Assembly: GCF_014596475.1 (NCBI RefSeq)
Contig: NZ_MECJ01000015.1
Location: 62,001-126,000, forward strand
Source: Streptomyces sp. CBMA152
Lineage (GTDB): Bacteria; Actinomycetota; Actinomycetes; Streptomycetales; Streptomycetaceae
DNA: 64,000 nucleotides
Direction: 5' to 3'
Made by a program: the position numbers and the translations under genes. Under the pieces are notes generated by a model. That model was not told the origin of the DNA. It made no database searches and saw nothing but the letters and a program-made list of their open reading frames with translations. Shown one piece after another: positions 52,349 through 63,587 of the stretch (position 1 is the stretch's first letter; every line of letters starts with the position of its first letter).

Positions 52349-53146
52349 GTGGCCGGACAGGCGACCGCTCGACGCGGGGCGGGGCAGGCGAGGAAGTCCG
52401 GCCCGTCCGGCCCCCGCCGGCCGGGCCGCGGACGCCTTCGGCTGCCGCTGCGGCCCCGGGCGCTGCTGATCCTGGCCGCCGTCGTGGTGCTCGGCGCCGC
52501 CGCCACCTGGGTGCTGTACGGCTCCACGTGGCTGCGGGTCGAGCGGGTGAAAACCACCGGGACCGAGGTGTTGAGCACCGCCGAGGTCGAGGCGGCCGCG
52601 AAGGTGCCCGTCGGCTCGCCGCTGGTCTCGGTCGACACGGGGGCGATCGAGGCGCGGCTGCTGCACGCGCTGCCGCGGATCGACTCGGTGGACGTCGGCC
52701 GTTCCTGGCCGCACGGCATCACGCTTGAGGTGACCGAGCGAAAGCCCGTACTCCTCATGCGAAAAGGCGCGAAGTTCGTCGAAGTGGACGCCAAGGGTGT
52801 GCGGTTCGCCACGGTCGCCAAGGCGCCCGCGGGCGTACCGCTGCTCGAACTGAACCCGGACAACTCGCCCAGCCTGCGGCGGTTTCCGGTCGACGCGCTG
52901 CTGCGCGAGGCGGTGAAGGTCACGGGCGAACTCCCGGCGCCGGTGGCCAAGGACACCCGGCTGGTACGAGTCACGTCGTACGACGCCGTCTCCCTGGAGT
53001 TGAGCCGCGGGCGTACCGTCCTGTGGGGCAGTGACGAGGACGGTGAACTCAAGGCCCGTACCCTGGTCGCCCTCATGAAAGCGGCAGCCAGGGCGCGGTA
53101 CTTCGATGTGAGTGCGCCCACCGCCCCTGCGGTATCGGGCAGTTGA
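52349..53146 (+). CDS. ftsQ: Cell division protein FtsQ
   Basis: The 265-residue bitopic protein has a basic cytoplasmic N-terminus, one transmembrane helix (ALLILAAVVVLGAAATWVLYG, about residues 40-60), then a POTRA domain (LRVERVKTTGTEVLSTAEVEAAAKVPVGSPLVSVD, about 64-135) and the FtsQ beta domain (RIDSVDVGRSWPHGITLEVTERKPVLL). It links FtsL/DivIC to the divisome. It starts 24 bases after murG. It is followed by the 276-base ftsZ control region. Confidence 0.93.
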   Translation: MAGQATARRGAGQARKSGPSGPRRPGRGRLRLPLRPRALLILAAVVVLGAAATWVLYGSTWLRVERVKTTGTEVLSTAEVEAAAKVPVGSPLVSVDTGAIEARLLHALPRIDSVDVGRSWPHGITLEVTERKPVLLMRKGAKFVEVDAKGVRFATVAKAPAGVPLLELNPDNSPSLRRFPVDALLREAVKVTGELPAPVAKDTRLVRVTSYDAVSLELSRGRTVLWGSDEDGELKARTLVALMKAAARARYFDVSAPTAPAVSGS

Positions 53147-53422
53147 CGCACATCCGCGCTGGCCAGCACCCTGGTTGGTCATCGCTACGGGTGATCACAT
53201 AGGGTGAAAAGAAAAACGGGAGGTTCGGCGTGTTCGTTGAACGTGCGCCACTTGTCGACTTAGTGTCCTGTTCGGAAGAGTCCAGGGAACAGACACATTG
53301 GTAACCCTAAACTTCAACGTTAGGGTTCGGGTCGGCGTTCGGACCGTCCCACATCGGCAGTCGTCGTCGCCGTGCGGCAACCGCACGTGACGACCCGTAA
53401 CTCGAGGCGAGAGGCCTTCGAC
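53147..53422 (+). promoter_or_regulatory. ftsZ upstream control region
   Basis: This 276-base gap holds the ftsZ promoters. TTGGTC (53175-53180) followed after 19 bases by TAGGGT (53200-53205) is one candidate. GTGTC (53263-53267) and GACAC (53292-53296) are WhiA-like motifs in opposite orientation. AACCCTAA (53303-53310) and TTAGGGTT (53320-53327) form a perfect 8-base inverted repeat. ftsZ is known to have several promoters in Streptomyces, one raised in sporulating hyphae; I cannot assign which is which. Confidence 0.6.
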
Positions 53423-54616
53423 GTGGCAGCACCGCAGAACTACCTCGCAGTCATCAAGGTCATCGGTGTCGGCGGCGGTGGTGTCAATGCCATCAACCGA
53501 ATGATCGAGGTCGGTCTCAAGGGCGTCGAGTTCATCGCGATCAACACCGACGCACAAGCTCTGTTGATGAGCGACGCCGACGTCAAGCTCGACGTCGGCC
53601 GTGAACTCACCCGCGGCCTCGGGGCCGGAGCCAACCCGGCAGTCGGGCGCAAGGCGGCAGAGGACCACCGCGAGGAGATCGAGGAGGTCCTCAAGGGGGC
53701 CGACATGGTCTTCGTCACCGCGGGCGAAGGCGGTGGCACCGGCACCGGCGGCGCGCCCGTCGTCGCCAACATCGCACGCTCGCTCGGCGCCCTCACGATC
53801 GGTGTGGTCACCCGGCCGTTCACCTTCGAGGGCCGCCGTCGCGCCAACCAGGCGGAGGACGGCATCGCCGAGCTCCGTGAAGAGGTCGACACCCTCATCG
53901 TCATCCCCAACGACCGGCTGCTGTCCATCTCGGACCGCCAGGTCTCGGTGCTCGACGCGTTCAAGTCGGCCGACCAGGTGCTGCTCTCCGGCGTCCAGGG
54001 CATCACCGACCTGATCACCACCCCGGGCCTGATCAACCTCGACTTCGCCGACGTCAAGTCGGTCATGTCCGAGGCCGGTTCGGCGCTCATGGGCATCGGC
54101 TCGGCGCGCGGCGACGACCGCGCGGTGGCCGCCGCCGAGATGGCGATCTCCTCGCCGCTCCTGGAGGCGTCCATCGACGGCGCCCGCGGCGTGCTGCTCT
54201 CCATCTCCGGTGGCTCGGACCTCGGTCTGTTCGAGATCAACGAGGCCGCCCAGCTGGTCAGCGAGGCCGCCCACCCCGAGGCGAACATCATCTTCGGCGC
54301 GGTCATCGACGACGCGCTCGGCGACGAGGTCCGGGTCACGGTCATCGCGGCCGGGTTCGACGGCGGACAGCCGCCGGCCCGCCGGGACAACGTCCTGGGC
54401 AGCGCCGGCGCCAAGCGCGAGGAGCCCACGCCCGTGCGCGCCACCGAGCGCCCGCTCGGCGGACTCGGCTCGGTGAGCTCCCGCGAGGACACCCCGGCGC
54501 CCGCGCCGGTCGACCCCGCCCCGGTCGCCGAGGCCAACCCGCCGCACGTGCCGACGGCCCGCCCGTACCAGGACAGCCAGGCCGAAGAGCTGGATGTCCC
54601 GGACTTCTTGAAGTGA
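53423..54616 (+). CDS. ftsZ: Cell division GTPase FtsZ
   Basis: FtsZ is the tubulin-like GTPase that forms the Z ring or sporulation ladders. The 397-residue protein has [17 protein letters not shown] at the N-terminus, the tubulin signature GGGTGTG (residues 103-109), the [13 protein letters not shown] switch region, NDRLL, and the T7 loop [12 protein letters not shown] variable linker of about 60 residues leads to the C-terminal conserved peptide LDVPDFLK that binds SepF and FtsW-type partners. The GTG at 53423 follows GCGAGAGG and gives the usual [13 protein letters not shown] start. Its stop overlaps pgeF by 4 bases. Confidence 0.98.
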   Translation: MAAPQNYLAVIKVIGVGGGGVNAINRMIEVGLKGVEFIAINTDAQALLMSDADVKLDVGRELTRGLGAGANPAVGRKAAEDHREEIEEVLKGADMVFVTAGEGGGTGTGGAPVVANIARSLGALTIGVVTRPFTFEGRRRANQAEDGIAELREEVDTLIVIPNDRLLSISDRQVSVLDAFKSADQVLLSGVQGITDLITTPGLINLDFADVKSVMSEAGSALMGIGSARGDDRAVAAAEMAISSPLLEASIDGARGVLLSISGGSDLGLFEINEAAQLVSEAAHPEANIIFGAVIDDALGDEVRVTVIAAGFDGGQPPARRDNVLGSAGAKREEPTPVRATERPLGGLGSVSSREDTPAPAPVDPAPVAEANPPHVPTARPYQDSQAEELDVPDFLK

Positions 54617-55377
54617 TAGGGCAGCACTCCCTCGTGAGCGGCGCGCACTTCGCCTTCACCGACCGGTGGGGCGGGGTGAGCGCCGCTCCGTACGAGGAGC
54701 TCAACCTCGGCGGGGCGGTCGGCGACGACCCCGCGTCCGTGCGCGCCAACCGCGAGCTCGCCGCCGAGTCGCTGGGGCTCGACCCCGGCCTGGTGGTCTG
54801 GATGAACCAGGTGCACGGGCCGGACGTCGCCGTGGTGGACGGGCCGTGGGGTGCGGACGTTGAGATTCCGTCGGTGGACGCGGTGGTGACGGCCCGTCGT
54901 GGGCTCGCCCTCGCGGTCCTGACCGCCGACTGCACACCCGTTCTGCTCGCCGACCCGGTCGCGGGGGTGGTGGCCGCCGCGCACGCGGGACGGCCCGGGA
55001 TGGTCGCGGGCGTGGTGCCCGCGGCGGTACGGGCGATGATCTCGCTCGGCGCCGAGCCGTCCCGGATCACCGCGCGGACCGGGCCCGCGGTGTGCGGGCG
55101 GTGCTACGAAGTCCCGGCCGCCATGCGGGACGAGGTCGCCCTGGCCGAACCGGCCGCCCGGTCCGAGACCAGCTGGGGAACGCCCGCGGTGGACGTCACG
55201 GCCGGGGTGCACGCCCAGCTCGCGGCGCTCGGCGTGAGCGACCGGCAGGCCTCGACGGTGTGCACCCTGGAATCGCGCGACCACTACTCGTACCGCCGCG
55301 ACCGCACCACCGGTCGGCTCGCCGGGTACGTCTGGCTGGACGCCGAGGGGGAAGGAAGCGGGCATGACGGACCGTAA
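54613..55377 (+). CDS. pgeF: Peptidoglycan editing factor PgeF (YlmD, laccase-domain family)
   Basis: The 254-residue protein belongs to the Cu-oxidase_4/YfiH family. In E. coli the homologue removes misplaced L-Ser-containing peptides from precursor pools; other members show purine nucleoside activities. Metal-site motifs are [11 protein letters not shown] (His), [16 protein letters not shown] (Cys) and [14 protein letters not shown] (His), then the CGRCYEVP segment and the [19 protein letters not shown] ending. The usual HAGWRG is HAGRPG here. It overlaps ftsZ by 4 bases and the next gene by 14 bases. Confidence 0.9.
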   Translation: MIGQHSLVSGAHFAFTDRWGGVSAAPYEELNLGGAVGDDPASVRANRELAAESLGLDPGLVVWMNQVHGPDVAVVDGPWGADVEIPSVDAVVTARRGLALAVLTADCTPVLLADPVAGVVAAAHAGRPGMVAGVVPAAVRAMISLGAEPSRITARTGPAVCGRCYEVPAAMRDEVALAEPAARSETSWGTPAVDVTAGVHAQLAALGVSDRQASTVCTLESRDHYSYRRDRTTGRLAGYVWLDAEGEGSGHDGP

Positions 55378-56086
55378 GGCGGAACTCGCCGCGAATCTGG
55401 CCCAGGTGGAGGAACGTATCGCCTCTGCCTGCGCGGCCGCCGGGCGCAAGCGGGACGAGGTGACGCTCATCGTGGTCACCAAGACCTACCCCGCCGACGA
55501 CGTACGACTCCTCCATGAACTGGGCGTCCGTCAGGTCGCCGAGAACCGGGACCAGGACGCGGCCCCCAAGGCCGCCGCCTGCGCCGACCTCGACGGACTG
55601 CGCTGGCACTTCGTGGGGCAGCTCCAGACGAACAAGGTCCGTTCCGTGGTGGGTTACGCGGATGTGGTGCAGTCCGTCGACCGGGACCGGCTGGTCACCG
55701 CCCTCTCCGCCGCCGCCGTGAAGGCGGGGCGGGAGGTGGGGTGTCTGATCCAGGTCGCGCTGGACGCGGAGTCGGGCGCGCGGGGCGACCGCGGGGGCGT
55801 CGCGCCGGACGGAATCGAGGAGTTGGCCCGACTTGTGGCGGACGCGCCCGGTCTGCGCCTGGACGGCCTGATGACCGTGGCGCCGCTGGCGGGCGAGTAC
55901 GCGGACAGGCAACGGGCCGCGTTCGGGCGGCTGATGGATTTGTCGACTGACCTGCGCCGCGCTCATCCGGCTGCGAACATGGTGTCAGCAGGGATGAGTG
56001 CGGACCTCGAAGAGGCTGTTGCGGCCGGAGCGACACATGTACGCGTCGGTACGGCGGTACTCGGAGTCCGACCCAGGCTCGGGTAA
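55364..56086 (+). CDS. YggS/PROSC-family PLP-binding protein (YlmE)
   Basis: The 240-residue protein is a small alanine-racemase-like barrel that binds pyridoxal phosphate and helps keep its level balanced. The PLP Lys is in VTLIVVTKTYPADDV near residue 36. Other motifs are RWHFVGQLQTNKVRSVVGYADVVQSVD and MVSAGMSADLEEAVAAGATHVRVGTAVLG at the C-terminus. Usual ENYVQE reads ENRDQD. It lies between pgeF and sepF as in most Gram-positives. Confidence 0.92.
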   Translation: MTDRKAELAANLAQVEERIASACAAAGRKRDEVTLIVVTKTYPADDVRLLHELGVRQVAENRDQDAAPKAAACADLDGLRWHFVGQLQTNKVRSVVGYADVVQSVDRDRLVTALSAAAVKAGREVGCLIQVALDAESGARGDRGGVAPDGIEELARLVADAPGLRLDGLMTVAPLAGEYADRQRAAFGRLMDLSTDLRRAHPAANMVSAGMSADLEEAVAAGATHVRVGTAVLGVRPRLG

Positions 56087-56167
56087 CGTCGCGAAGCAAG
56101 TCGGACCACAGCAGAAAATATGGTCATTCCCACTCTTCGGTGGGCAGACCTAGTGGATCGTGGGCAC

Positions 56168-56196
56168 TTGGTGACACTGCGACATATGGCTACAAG
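56168..56196 (+). promoter_or_regulatory. Candidate sepF promoter with overlapping GACAC motif
   Basis: TTGGTG (56168-56173) and TACAAG (56191-56196) are 17 bases apart in the 142-base gap before sepF. GACAC (56173-56177), the WhiA core motif, overlaps the end of the -35. The start of transcription would be near 56203, 26 bases before the ATG. Confidence 0.5.
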
Positions 56197-56228
56197 GGCG
56201 ATCCACCACAGAGCGGAGGAATCGGAGA

Positions 56229-56840
56229 ATGGCCGGCGCGATGCGCAAGATGGCGGTCTACCTCGGTCTCGTGGAGGACGACGGGTACGACGGCCCGGGG
56301 TTCGACCCCGATGACGAGTTCGAACCCGAGCCGGAGCCCGACCGTCGGCGGCATCAGCCTCCGCATCAGGTCGAACGGGACGAACCGGTACGAGTCGCAC
56401 AACCCCCCGCGCAGCGCGAGCCGCTGGTCCACGCGGCCGCGCTGCCTGCGGAATCAGGGCGTCCGGCGCGAATCGCCCCCGTGGCGTCCATCACACCTGA
56501 ACGTCCGAGCCTGGAGAAGAACGCACCGGTGATCATGCCCAAGGTCGTGTCCGAGCGAGAGCCGTACCGCATCACCACGCTGCACCCGCGGACCTACAAC
56601 GAGGCCCGTACCATCGGGGAACACTTCCGCGAGGGCACGCCTGTGATCATGAATCTCACCGAGATGGACGACACGGATGCGAAGCGACTTGTCGACTTTG
56701 CCGCCGGACTCGTGTTTGGTTTGCACGGCAGCATTGAACGGGTGACGCAGAAGGTGTTCCTGTTGTCGCCTGCTAACGTCGATGTCACGGCGGAGGACAA
56801 GGCCCGTATCGCAGAGGGCGGTTTCTTCAACCAGAGCTGA
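56229..56840 (+). CDS. sepF: Cell division protein SepF
   Basis: The 203-residue protein anchors FtsZ to the membrane in actinobacteria, which lack FtsA. The N-terminal amphipathic helix is [17 protein letters not shown], followed by an acidic, disordered linker of about 90 residues, and the C-terminal SepF domain at about residues 105-200 ([70 protein letters not shown]). GGAGGAAT precedes the ATG at 56229. It has its own candidate promoter. Confidence 0.95.
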   Translation: MAGAMRKMAVYLGLVEDDGYDGPGFDPDDEFEPEPEPDRRRHQPPHQVERDEPVRVAQPPAQREPLVHAAALPAESGRPARIAPVASITPERPSLEKNAPVIMPKVVSEREPYRITTLHPRTYNEARTIGEHFREGTPVIMNLTEMDDTDAKRLVDFAAGLVFGLHGSIERVTQKVFLLSPANVDVTAEDKARIAEGGFFNQS

Positions 56841-56910
56841 GAACACGACACCGGGAACGAACCGGCCAAGGGGCCGGGGCATTGAGTGCAAGGGGAGAGG
56901 GAAGCGCGAG

Positions 56911-57201
56911 ATGGGCGTCGCACTACAGGTGGTCTACATCGCGCTGATGTGCTTCCTCATCGTGCTGATCTTCCGGCTCGTCATGGACTACGTCCTGCAG
57001 TTCGCCCGCTCATGGCAACCCGGCAAGGCGATGGTGGTCGTTCTTGAGGCCACCTACACTGTCACCGATCCACCGCTCAAGCTTCTGCGGCGGTTCATTC
57101 CGCCGCTGCGTCTCGGGGGCGTGGCACTCGACCTGTCCTTCTTCGTTCTGATGATCATCGTCTACATCCTGATCTCCATCGTCACCAGCGTGGGGAGATA
57201 G
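56911..57201 (+). CDS. YggT-family membrane protein (YlmG)
   Basis: The 96-residue protein has two transmembrane helices (LQVVYIALMCFLIVLIFRLVMDYV and LDLSFFVLMIIVYILISIVTS) with the family motif EATYTVTDPPLKLLRRFIPPLRLGGVALDLS between them. YggT/YlmG proteins occur beside sepF and divIVA throughout Gram-positive bacteria and in plastids, where they affect nucleoid placement. Exact function is unknown. The ATG at 56911 follows GGGGAGAGGGAAG. Confidence 0.92.
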   Translation: MGVALQVVYIALMCFLIVLIFRLVMDYVLQFARSWQPGKAMVVVLEATYTVTDPPLKLLRRFIPPLRLGGVALDLSFFVLMIIVYILISIVTSVGR

Positions 57202-57258
57202 ATGTGAGCGATACGGGTTCCTGCCGACTGCCGACGACTACGTAGAGGTGAAGAAGAG

Positions 57259-58473
57259 ATGCCGCTGACCCCTGAGGACGTGCGGAACAAGCAGTTCACG
57301 ACCGTCCGCCTCCGAGAAGGCTATGACGAGGACGAGGTCGATGCCTTCCTGGACGAGGTCGAAGCCGAACTGACCCGCCTGCTTCGCGAGAACGAGGACC
57401 TGCGCGCCAAGCTGGCCGCCGCGACGCGTGCCGCCGCGCAGAACCAGCAGCAGCAGGGCATGCGCAAGCCGGAGCCGCAGGACCAGCGAGGCCCGGGCGC
57501 TCCCGTGCCCGCCGCCATATCCGGACCGCCGCAGGTGCAGCAGCAGCCGCAGATGGGCCCGCCCCAGCTGCCGAGCGGCGCCCCGCAGCTGCCGGCCGGC
57601 CCCGGTGGCCACGGCCCGCAGGGCCAGCACGGCCAGGGCCCCATGGGCCAGAACCAGCTGGGTCAGGGCCCCATGGGCCAGGGTCCGATGGGCCAGAACC
57701 AGATGGGCCAGAACCAGCTCGGCCAGGGTCCGATGGGCCAGGGCCCCATGGGTCAGGGTCCGATGGGCCAGAACCAGATGGGCCAGAACCAGCTCGGCCA
57801 GGGCCCCATGGGCCAGCCGATGGGCGGCCCCATGGGCGGTCACGGCCCGCAGATGTCCCAGCCCGGCCAGGGCCCCGGCGGCGACAGCGCCGCCCGTGTC
57901 CTCTCGCTGGCCCAGCAGACCGCCGACCAGGCGATCGCCGAGGCCCGCTCCGAGGCCAACAAGATCGTCGGCGAGGCCCGGTCGCGTGCCGAGGGCCTGG
58001 AGCGGGACGCCCGCGCCAAGGCGGACGCGCTGGAGCGGGACGCGCAGGAGAAGCACCGCGTCGCGATGGGCTCCCTGGAGTCCGCCCGCGCCACGCTTGA
58101 GCGCAAGGTCGAGGACCTGCGCGGCTTCGAGCGCGAGTACCGTACGCGCCTGAAGTCCTACCTGGAGTCGCAGCTGCGTCAGCTGGAGACCCAGGCGGAC
58201 GACTCGCTGGCTCCGCCGCGTACCCCGGCGACCGCGTCGCTGCCGCCGGCCCCGCAGATGAGCGGGTCGATGGCGTCGGCCGGTGCGGGCTCGATGGGCC
58301 ACACCATGGGCGGCCAGCCGTCGATGGGCGGCGCGCCGTCGTACGGCGGGCAGCAGCAGATGTCGCCCGCGATGACGCAGCCGATGGCGCCGGTGCGGCC
58401 GCAGGGCCCGTCGCCGATGCAGCAGGCTCCGTCCCCGATGCGCGGCTTCCTCATCGACGAGGACGACAACTGA
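57259..58473 (+). CDS. divIVA: Polar growth determinant DivIVA
   Basis: DivIVA gathers at hyphal tips and directs tip extension and branching; it is essential in Streptomyces. The 404-residue protein has the N-terminal membrane-binding domain (PLTPEDVRNKQFTTVRLREGYDEDEVDAFLDEVEAEL, residues 2-40), a first coiled coil to about residue 65, a Gly/Gln/Met-rich linker at about residues 75-205 made of GQGPMGQ and NQMGQNQLG units, a second coiled coil (about 210-315), and a Met/Pro/Gly-rich tail ending in MRGFLIDEDDN. GAGGTGAAGAAGAG precedes the ATG. The linker is a DNA tandem repeat and may vary in length among strains. Confidence 0.96.
   Translation: MPLTPEDVRNKQFTTVRLREGYDEDEVDAFLDEVEAELTRLLRENEDLRAKLAAATRAAAQNQQQQGMRKPEPQDQRGPGAPVPAAISGPPQVQQQPQMGPPQLPSGAPQLPAGPGGHGPQGQHGQGPMGQNQLGQGPMGQGPMGQNQMGQNQLGQGPMGQGPMGQGPMGQNQMGQNQLGQGPMGQPMGGPMGGHGPQMSQPGQGPGGDSAARVLSLAQQTADQAIAEARSEANKIVGEARSRAEGLERDARAKADALERDAQEKHRVAMGSLESARATLERKVEDLRGFEREYRTRLKSYLESQLRQLETQADDSLAPPRTPATASLPPAPQMSGSMASAGAGSMGHTMGGQPSMGGAPSYGGQQQMSPAMTQPMAPVRPQGPSPMQQAPSPMRGFLIDEDDN
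57640..57825 (+). repeat. Tandem repeat in divIVA linker
   Basis: Units such as CCATGGGCCAGGGTCCGATG alternate with ATGGGCCAGAACCAGCTC-type units, encoding GQGPMGQ and NQMGQNQLG. A longer period of about 72 bases (GQNQMGQNQLGQGPMGQGPM) appears about twice. Such arrays can gain or lose units by slippage or recombination. Confidence 0.8.
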
Positions 58474-58515
58474 CGGGCGGTACGCGCGTGACGCGCGCGT
58501 AGCCGTCGGCAGGCT

Positions 58516-58555
58516 AAGGGCCGGGCCCCCGGATTTCTCCGGGGGCCCGGCCCTT
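58516..58555 (+). terminator. divIVA terminator
   Basis: An 18-base perfect stem (58516-58533 with 58538-58555) around the loop TTTC ends in CCCTTTT, a textbook intrinsic terminator 43 bases after the divIVA stop. It closes the dcw transcript. Confidence 0.92.
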
Positions 58556-58627
58556 TTGCGCCCCCACCCCACCCCTTCCCGAAACTCTCCGAGGGATCTG
58601 GTCGGGTGCGGATCGTGCTGGGTTGCT

Positions 58628-58677
58628 CGCGCAGTTCCCCGCGCCCCTGAATACCTAGGGGCGCGGGGAACTGCGCG
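58628..58677. repeat. REP-like palindrome, copy 3, between divIVA and ileS
   Basis: Perfect 21-base arms at 58628-58648 and 58657-58677 (right arm AGGGGCGCGGGGAACTGCGCG) flank an 8-base spacer. The preceding GGTTGCT and following ACAAGCCC...GCAGTCGA match copy 1. It lies again between convergent genes, already separated by two ordinary terminators. Confidence 0.88.
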
Positions 58678-58711
58678 ACAAGCCCCCACCGGCCTGCAGT
58701 CGAGACAACAA

Positions 58712-58750
58712 AGCGGCCCGCCGCCCCGGCATACGGGGAAGCGGGCCGCT
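58712..58750 (-). terminator. ileS terminator
   Basis: AGCGGCCCGC (58712-58721) and GCGGGCCGCT (58741-58750) form a 10-base stem with an inner CCCC/GGGG pair, 14 bases after the ileS stop. On the minus strand it is followed by TTGTTG. Confidence 0.75.
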
Positions 58751-58763
58751 CTCGGCCGAGTGG

Positions 58764-61922
<3,159 letters not shown>

Positions 61923-62200
61923 CCGTTCATCCTCCGGCGGATCGTCGTACGTTTCCGTCGGAGGGACGAGAGCTTGCGCTCCCGCGGTACCACCCTCCTT
62001 GGCGGTGTGCGGAACACCGCCCCCTCATTGGGGTCGCGAAGCCGGTTCTACTCGCTCCCGCACGACGCGGGCGCTTTCTTCCGGCGGCTCCGGGGTGATC
62101 TTCACATCGCGCTCGCCTCCGGGCTCCCACCGTCCCCGGATCGCTCTTGGCTGCGTACGACGCTACTCGTCCCATTCACGCCTCTCGCTGCGCCCAGTGT
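61923..62200 (-). promoter_or_regulatory. T-box leader of ileS (translational type)
   Basis: On the minus strand the T-box bulge AGGGTGGTACCGCG (61983-61996) is unmistakable. Upstream lie a stem with GACGGTGGGAGCCCGG and a candidate specifier codon ATC (Ile) at 62097-62099 in GAAG-ATC-ACCCCGGAG. Downstream, CCTCCG (61959-61964) can pair with CGGAGG, which contains the ribosome site (61931-61935), so uncharged tRNA-Ile probably frees the ribosome site. No T-run terminator is present. This is the actinobacterial, translation-controlling form. The 5' limit is approximate. Confidence 0.9.
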
Positions 62201-62420
62201 ACGGGCCCGCACCGACAGCGGCCGACCGGTTTTCGACGGGCCGGAACCGGTGGTCCGCCGAGCGGTGCCCCCGCGTGCGCAGATGACCCGAATGGCCATA
62301 CGTGGTCGGGCGGAGTCCGGCTCCGCCCGTGTGGCGGATTACGGGCCACGGAGCTGGGCACAACGGATGCAGGTTCGTCTCCGGGCATGCGTGGCGGGGC
62401 CGGACCGGCGGCGTGCCCCG

Positions 62421-62449
62421 TTGCCGCGGGCCTGGGGTCGATTTATCGT
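62421..62449 (+). promoter_or_regulatory. Candidate promoter of the DksA-like gene
   Basis: TTGCCG (62421-62426) and TATCGT (62444-62449) are 17 bases apart. The start would be near 62456, giving a leader of about 43 bases with AAGGGG as ribosome site. The rest of 62201-62420 shows no gene and should hold the ileS promoter on the other strand. Confidence 0.55.
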
Positions 62450-62498
62450 CCCAGCACGATTCGCGAGCAAGATCACAATATGTGAAGGGGCCGCGGCC

Positions 62499-63527
62499 AT
62501 GGTGGCGAAGAAGACCGCGTTGGCGTCCGATGACGCCGTGGTGGCCGCGGCCACGAAGAGCTCGTCCGGGAAGAAGGCCGCGGCCAAGAAGGAGGCGGTC
62601 CCGAAGAAGACCGCGGCCCGAAAGACCACGGGCACGTCGGTCAAGAAGGCCGCGACAAAGGAAGCGGCTGCCAGGACGGAACCGGCCAAGAAGACCGCGA
62701 CCAAGGAGGCCGCCGCCAAGAAGGCCACGCCGAAGAAGGCGGCGACAAAGAAGGCGGCGACAAAGAAGGCGGCGACAAAGAAGGCGGCGACAAAGAAGGC
62801 GGCGACAAAGAAGGCCGTGGCCGAGGAGGCCGCTGCCAAGAAGGCTCCGGCCAAGAAAGCCGTGGCCGAGAAGGCAGCCGTTGAAAAGGCGGCTCCGGCC
62901 GAGAAGGCTGCCGCCAAGAAGGCGGCGTCTGCCAAGAAGGCACTGCCGGGCAAGGCTGCCGGTGGGGCAGCGAAGAAGGCCGCCACCGCGGCCAAGGGGG
63001 CGGCCCAGGCCGCGGAGCAGAGGGGAGCCAACAAGGTGGTTGCCAAGAACACGGCGGGCGGGGCGCCGGCCAGGAAGTCCACGGCGGCGTCGACCGTGCC
63101 CAAGGCGCGGGCCGTCGACTCAGCCGTGCCCGGTGTGCTGCCGGTGCGGCCCGGCGAGGACCCGTGGACCCCGGCAGAGGTCGCCGAGGCCCGTAACGAG
63201 CTCTCCAGCGAGGTGCTGCGGCTGCGCAGCGAGATCGAGAACTCCGAGCAGGCGCTGAGCGGGCTGATGCGCGACTCCGGGGACGGCGCGGGCGACGACG
63301 ACGCCGACACCGGCACCAAGAACATCACCCGCGAACACGAGATGGCGCTAGCCGCCAACGCGCGCGAGATGCTGGAGCAGACCGAGCGGGCGCTTGAGCG
63401 CCTGGACGCCGGTACGTACGGCTACTGCGAGGTCTGCGGCAATCCCATCGGCAAGGCGCGGATGCAGGCGTTCCCGCGCGCGACCCTCTGCGTCGAGGAC
63501 AAGCAGAAGCAGGAACGGCGGGGCTGA
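62499..63527 (+). CDS. TraR/DksA-like protein with histone-H1-like Lys/Ala-rich N-terminal tail
   Basis: The 342-residue protein fuses two parts. Residues 1 to about 215 are Lys/Ala-rich, with KKAAT and AKKA units, very like the histone H1 tail, and should bind DNA without sequence preference. Residues 225-342 form a DksA/TraR unit: a helical hairpin (PAEVAEARNELSSEVLRLRSEIENSEQALSGL, then EMALAANAREMLEQTERALERLDAGTYGYC) and a zinc-finger region with Cys310, Cys313 and Cys331. The fourth ligand, normally Cys, is Asp334 (LCVEDK). DksA-type proteins act in the RNA polymerase secondary channel. The ATG at 62499 follows GAAGGGG. It lies between ileS and lspA. Confidence 0.88.
   Translation: MVAKKTALASDDAVVAAATKSSSGKKAAAKKEAVPKKTAARKTTGTSVKKAATKEAAARTEPAKKTATKEAAAKKATPKKAATKKAATKKAATKKAATKKAATKKAVAEEAAAKKAPAKKAVAEKAAVEKAAPAEKAAAKKAASAKKALPGKAAGGAAKKAATAAKGAAQAAEQRGANKVVAKNTAGGAPARKSTAASTVPKARAVDSAVPGVLPVRPGEDPWTPAEVAEARNELSSEVLRLRSEIENSEQALSGLMRDSGDGAGDDDADTGTKNITREHEMALAANAREMLEQTERALERLDAGTYGYCEVCGNPIGKARMQAFPRATLCVEDKQKQERRG
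62731..62805 (+). repeat. Five 15-base tandem units encoding KKAAT
   Basis: CAAAGAAGGCGGCGA is repeated in register from 62731 to 62805 (the first unit has CG for CA), with a degenerate sixth unit after. It encodes five KKAAT repeats in the basic tail of the DksA-like protein. Identical codons suggest recent expansion. Confidence 0.9.
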
Positions 63528-63587
63528 CTCCTTACGTGTGTGTCGTACCCTCGTCCTCAGTCAGGTACCTAGGGTTGAGGGACTCAC

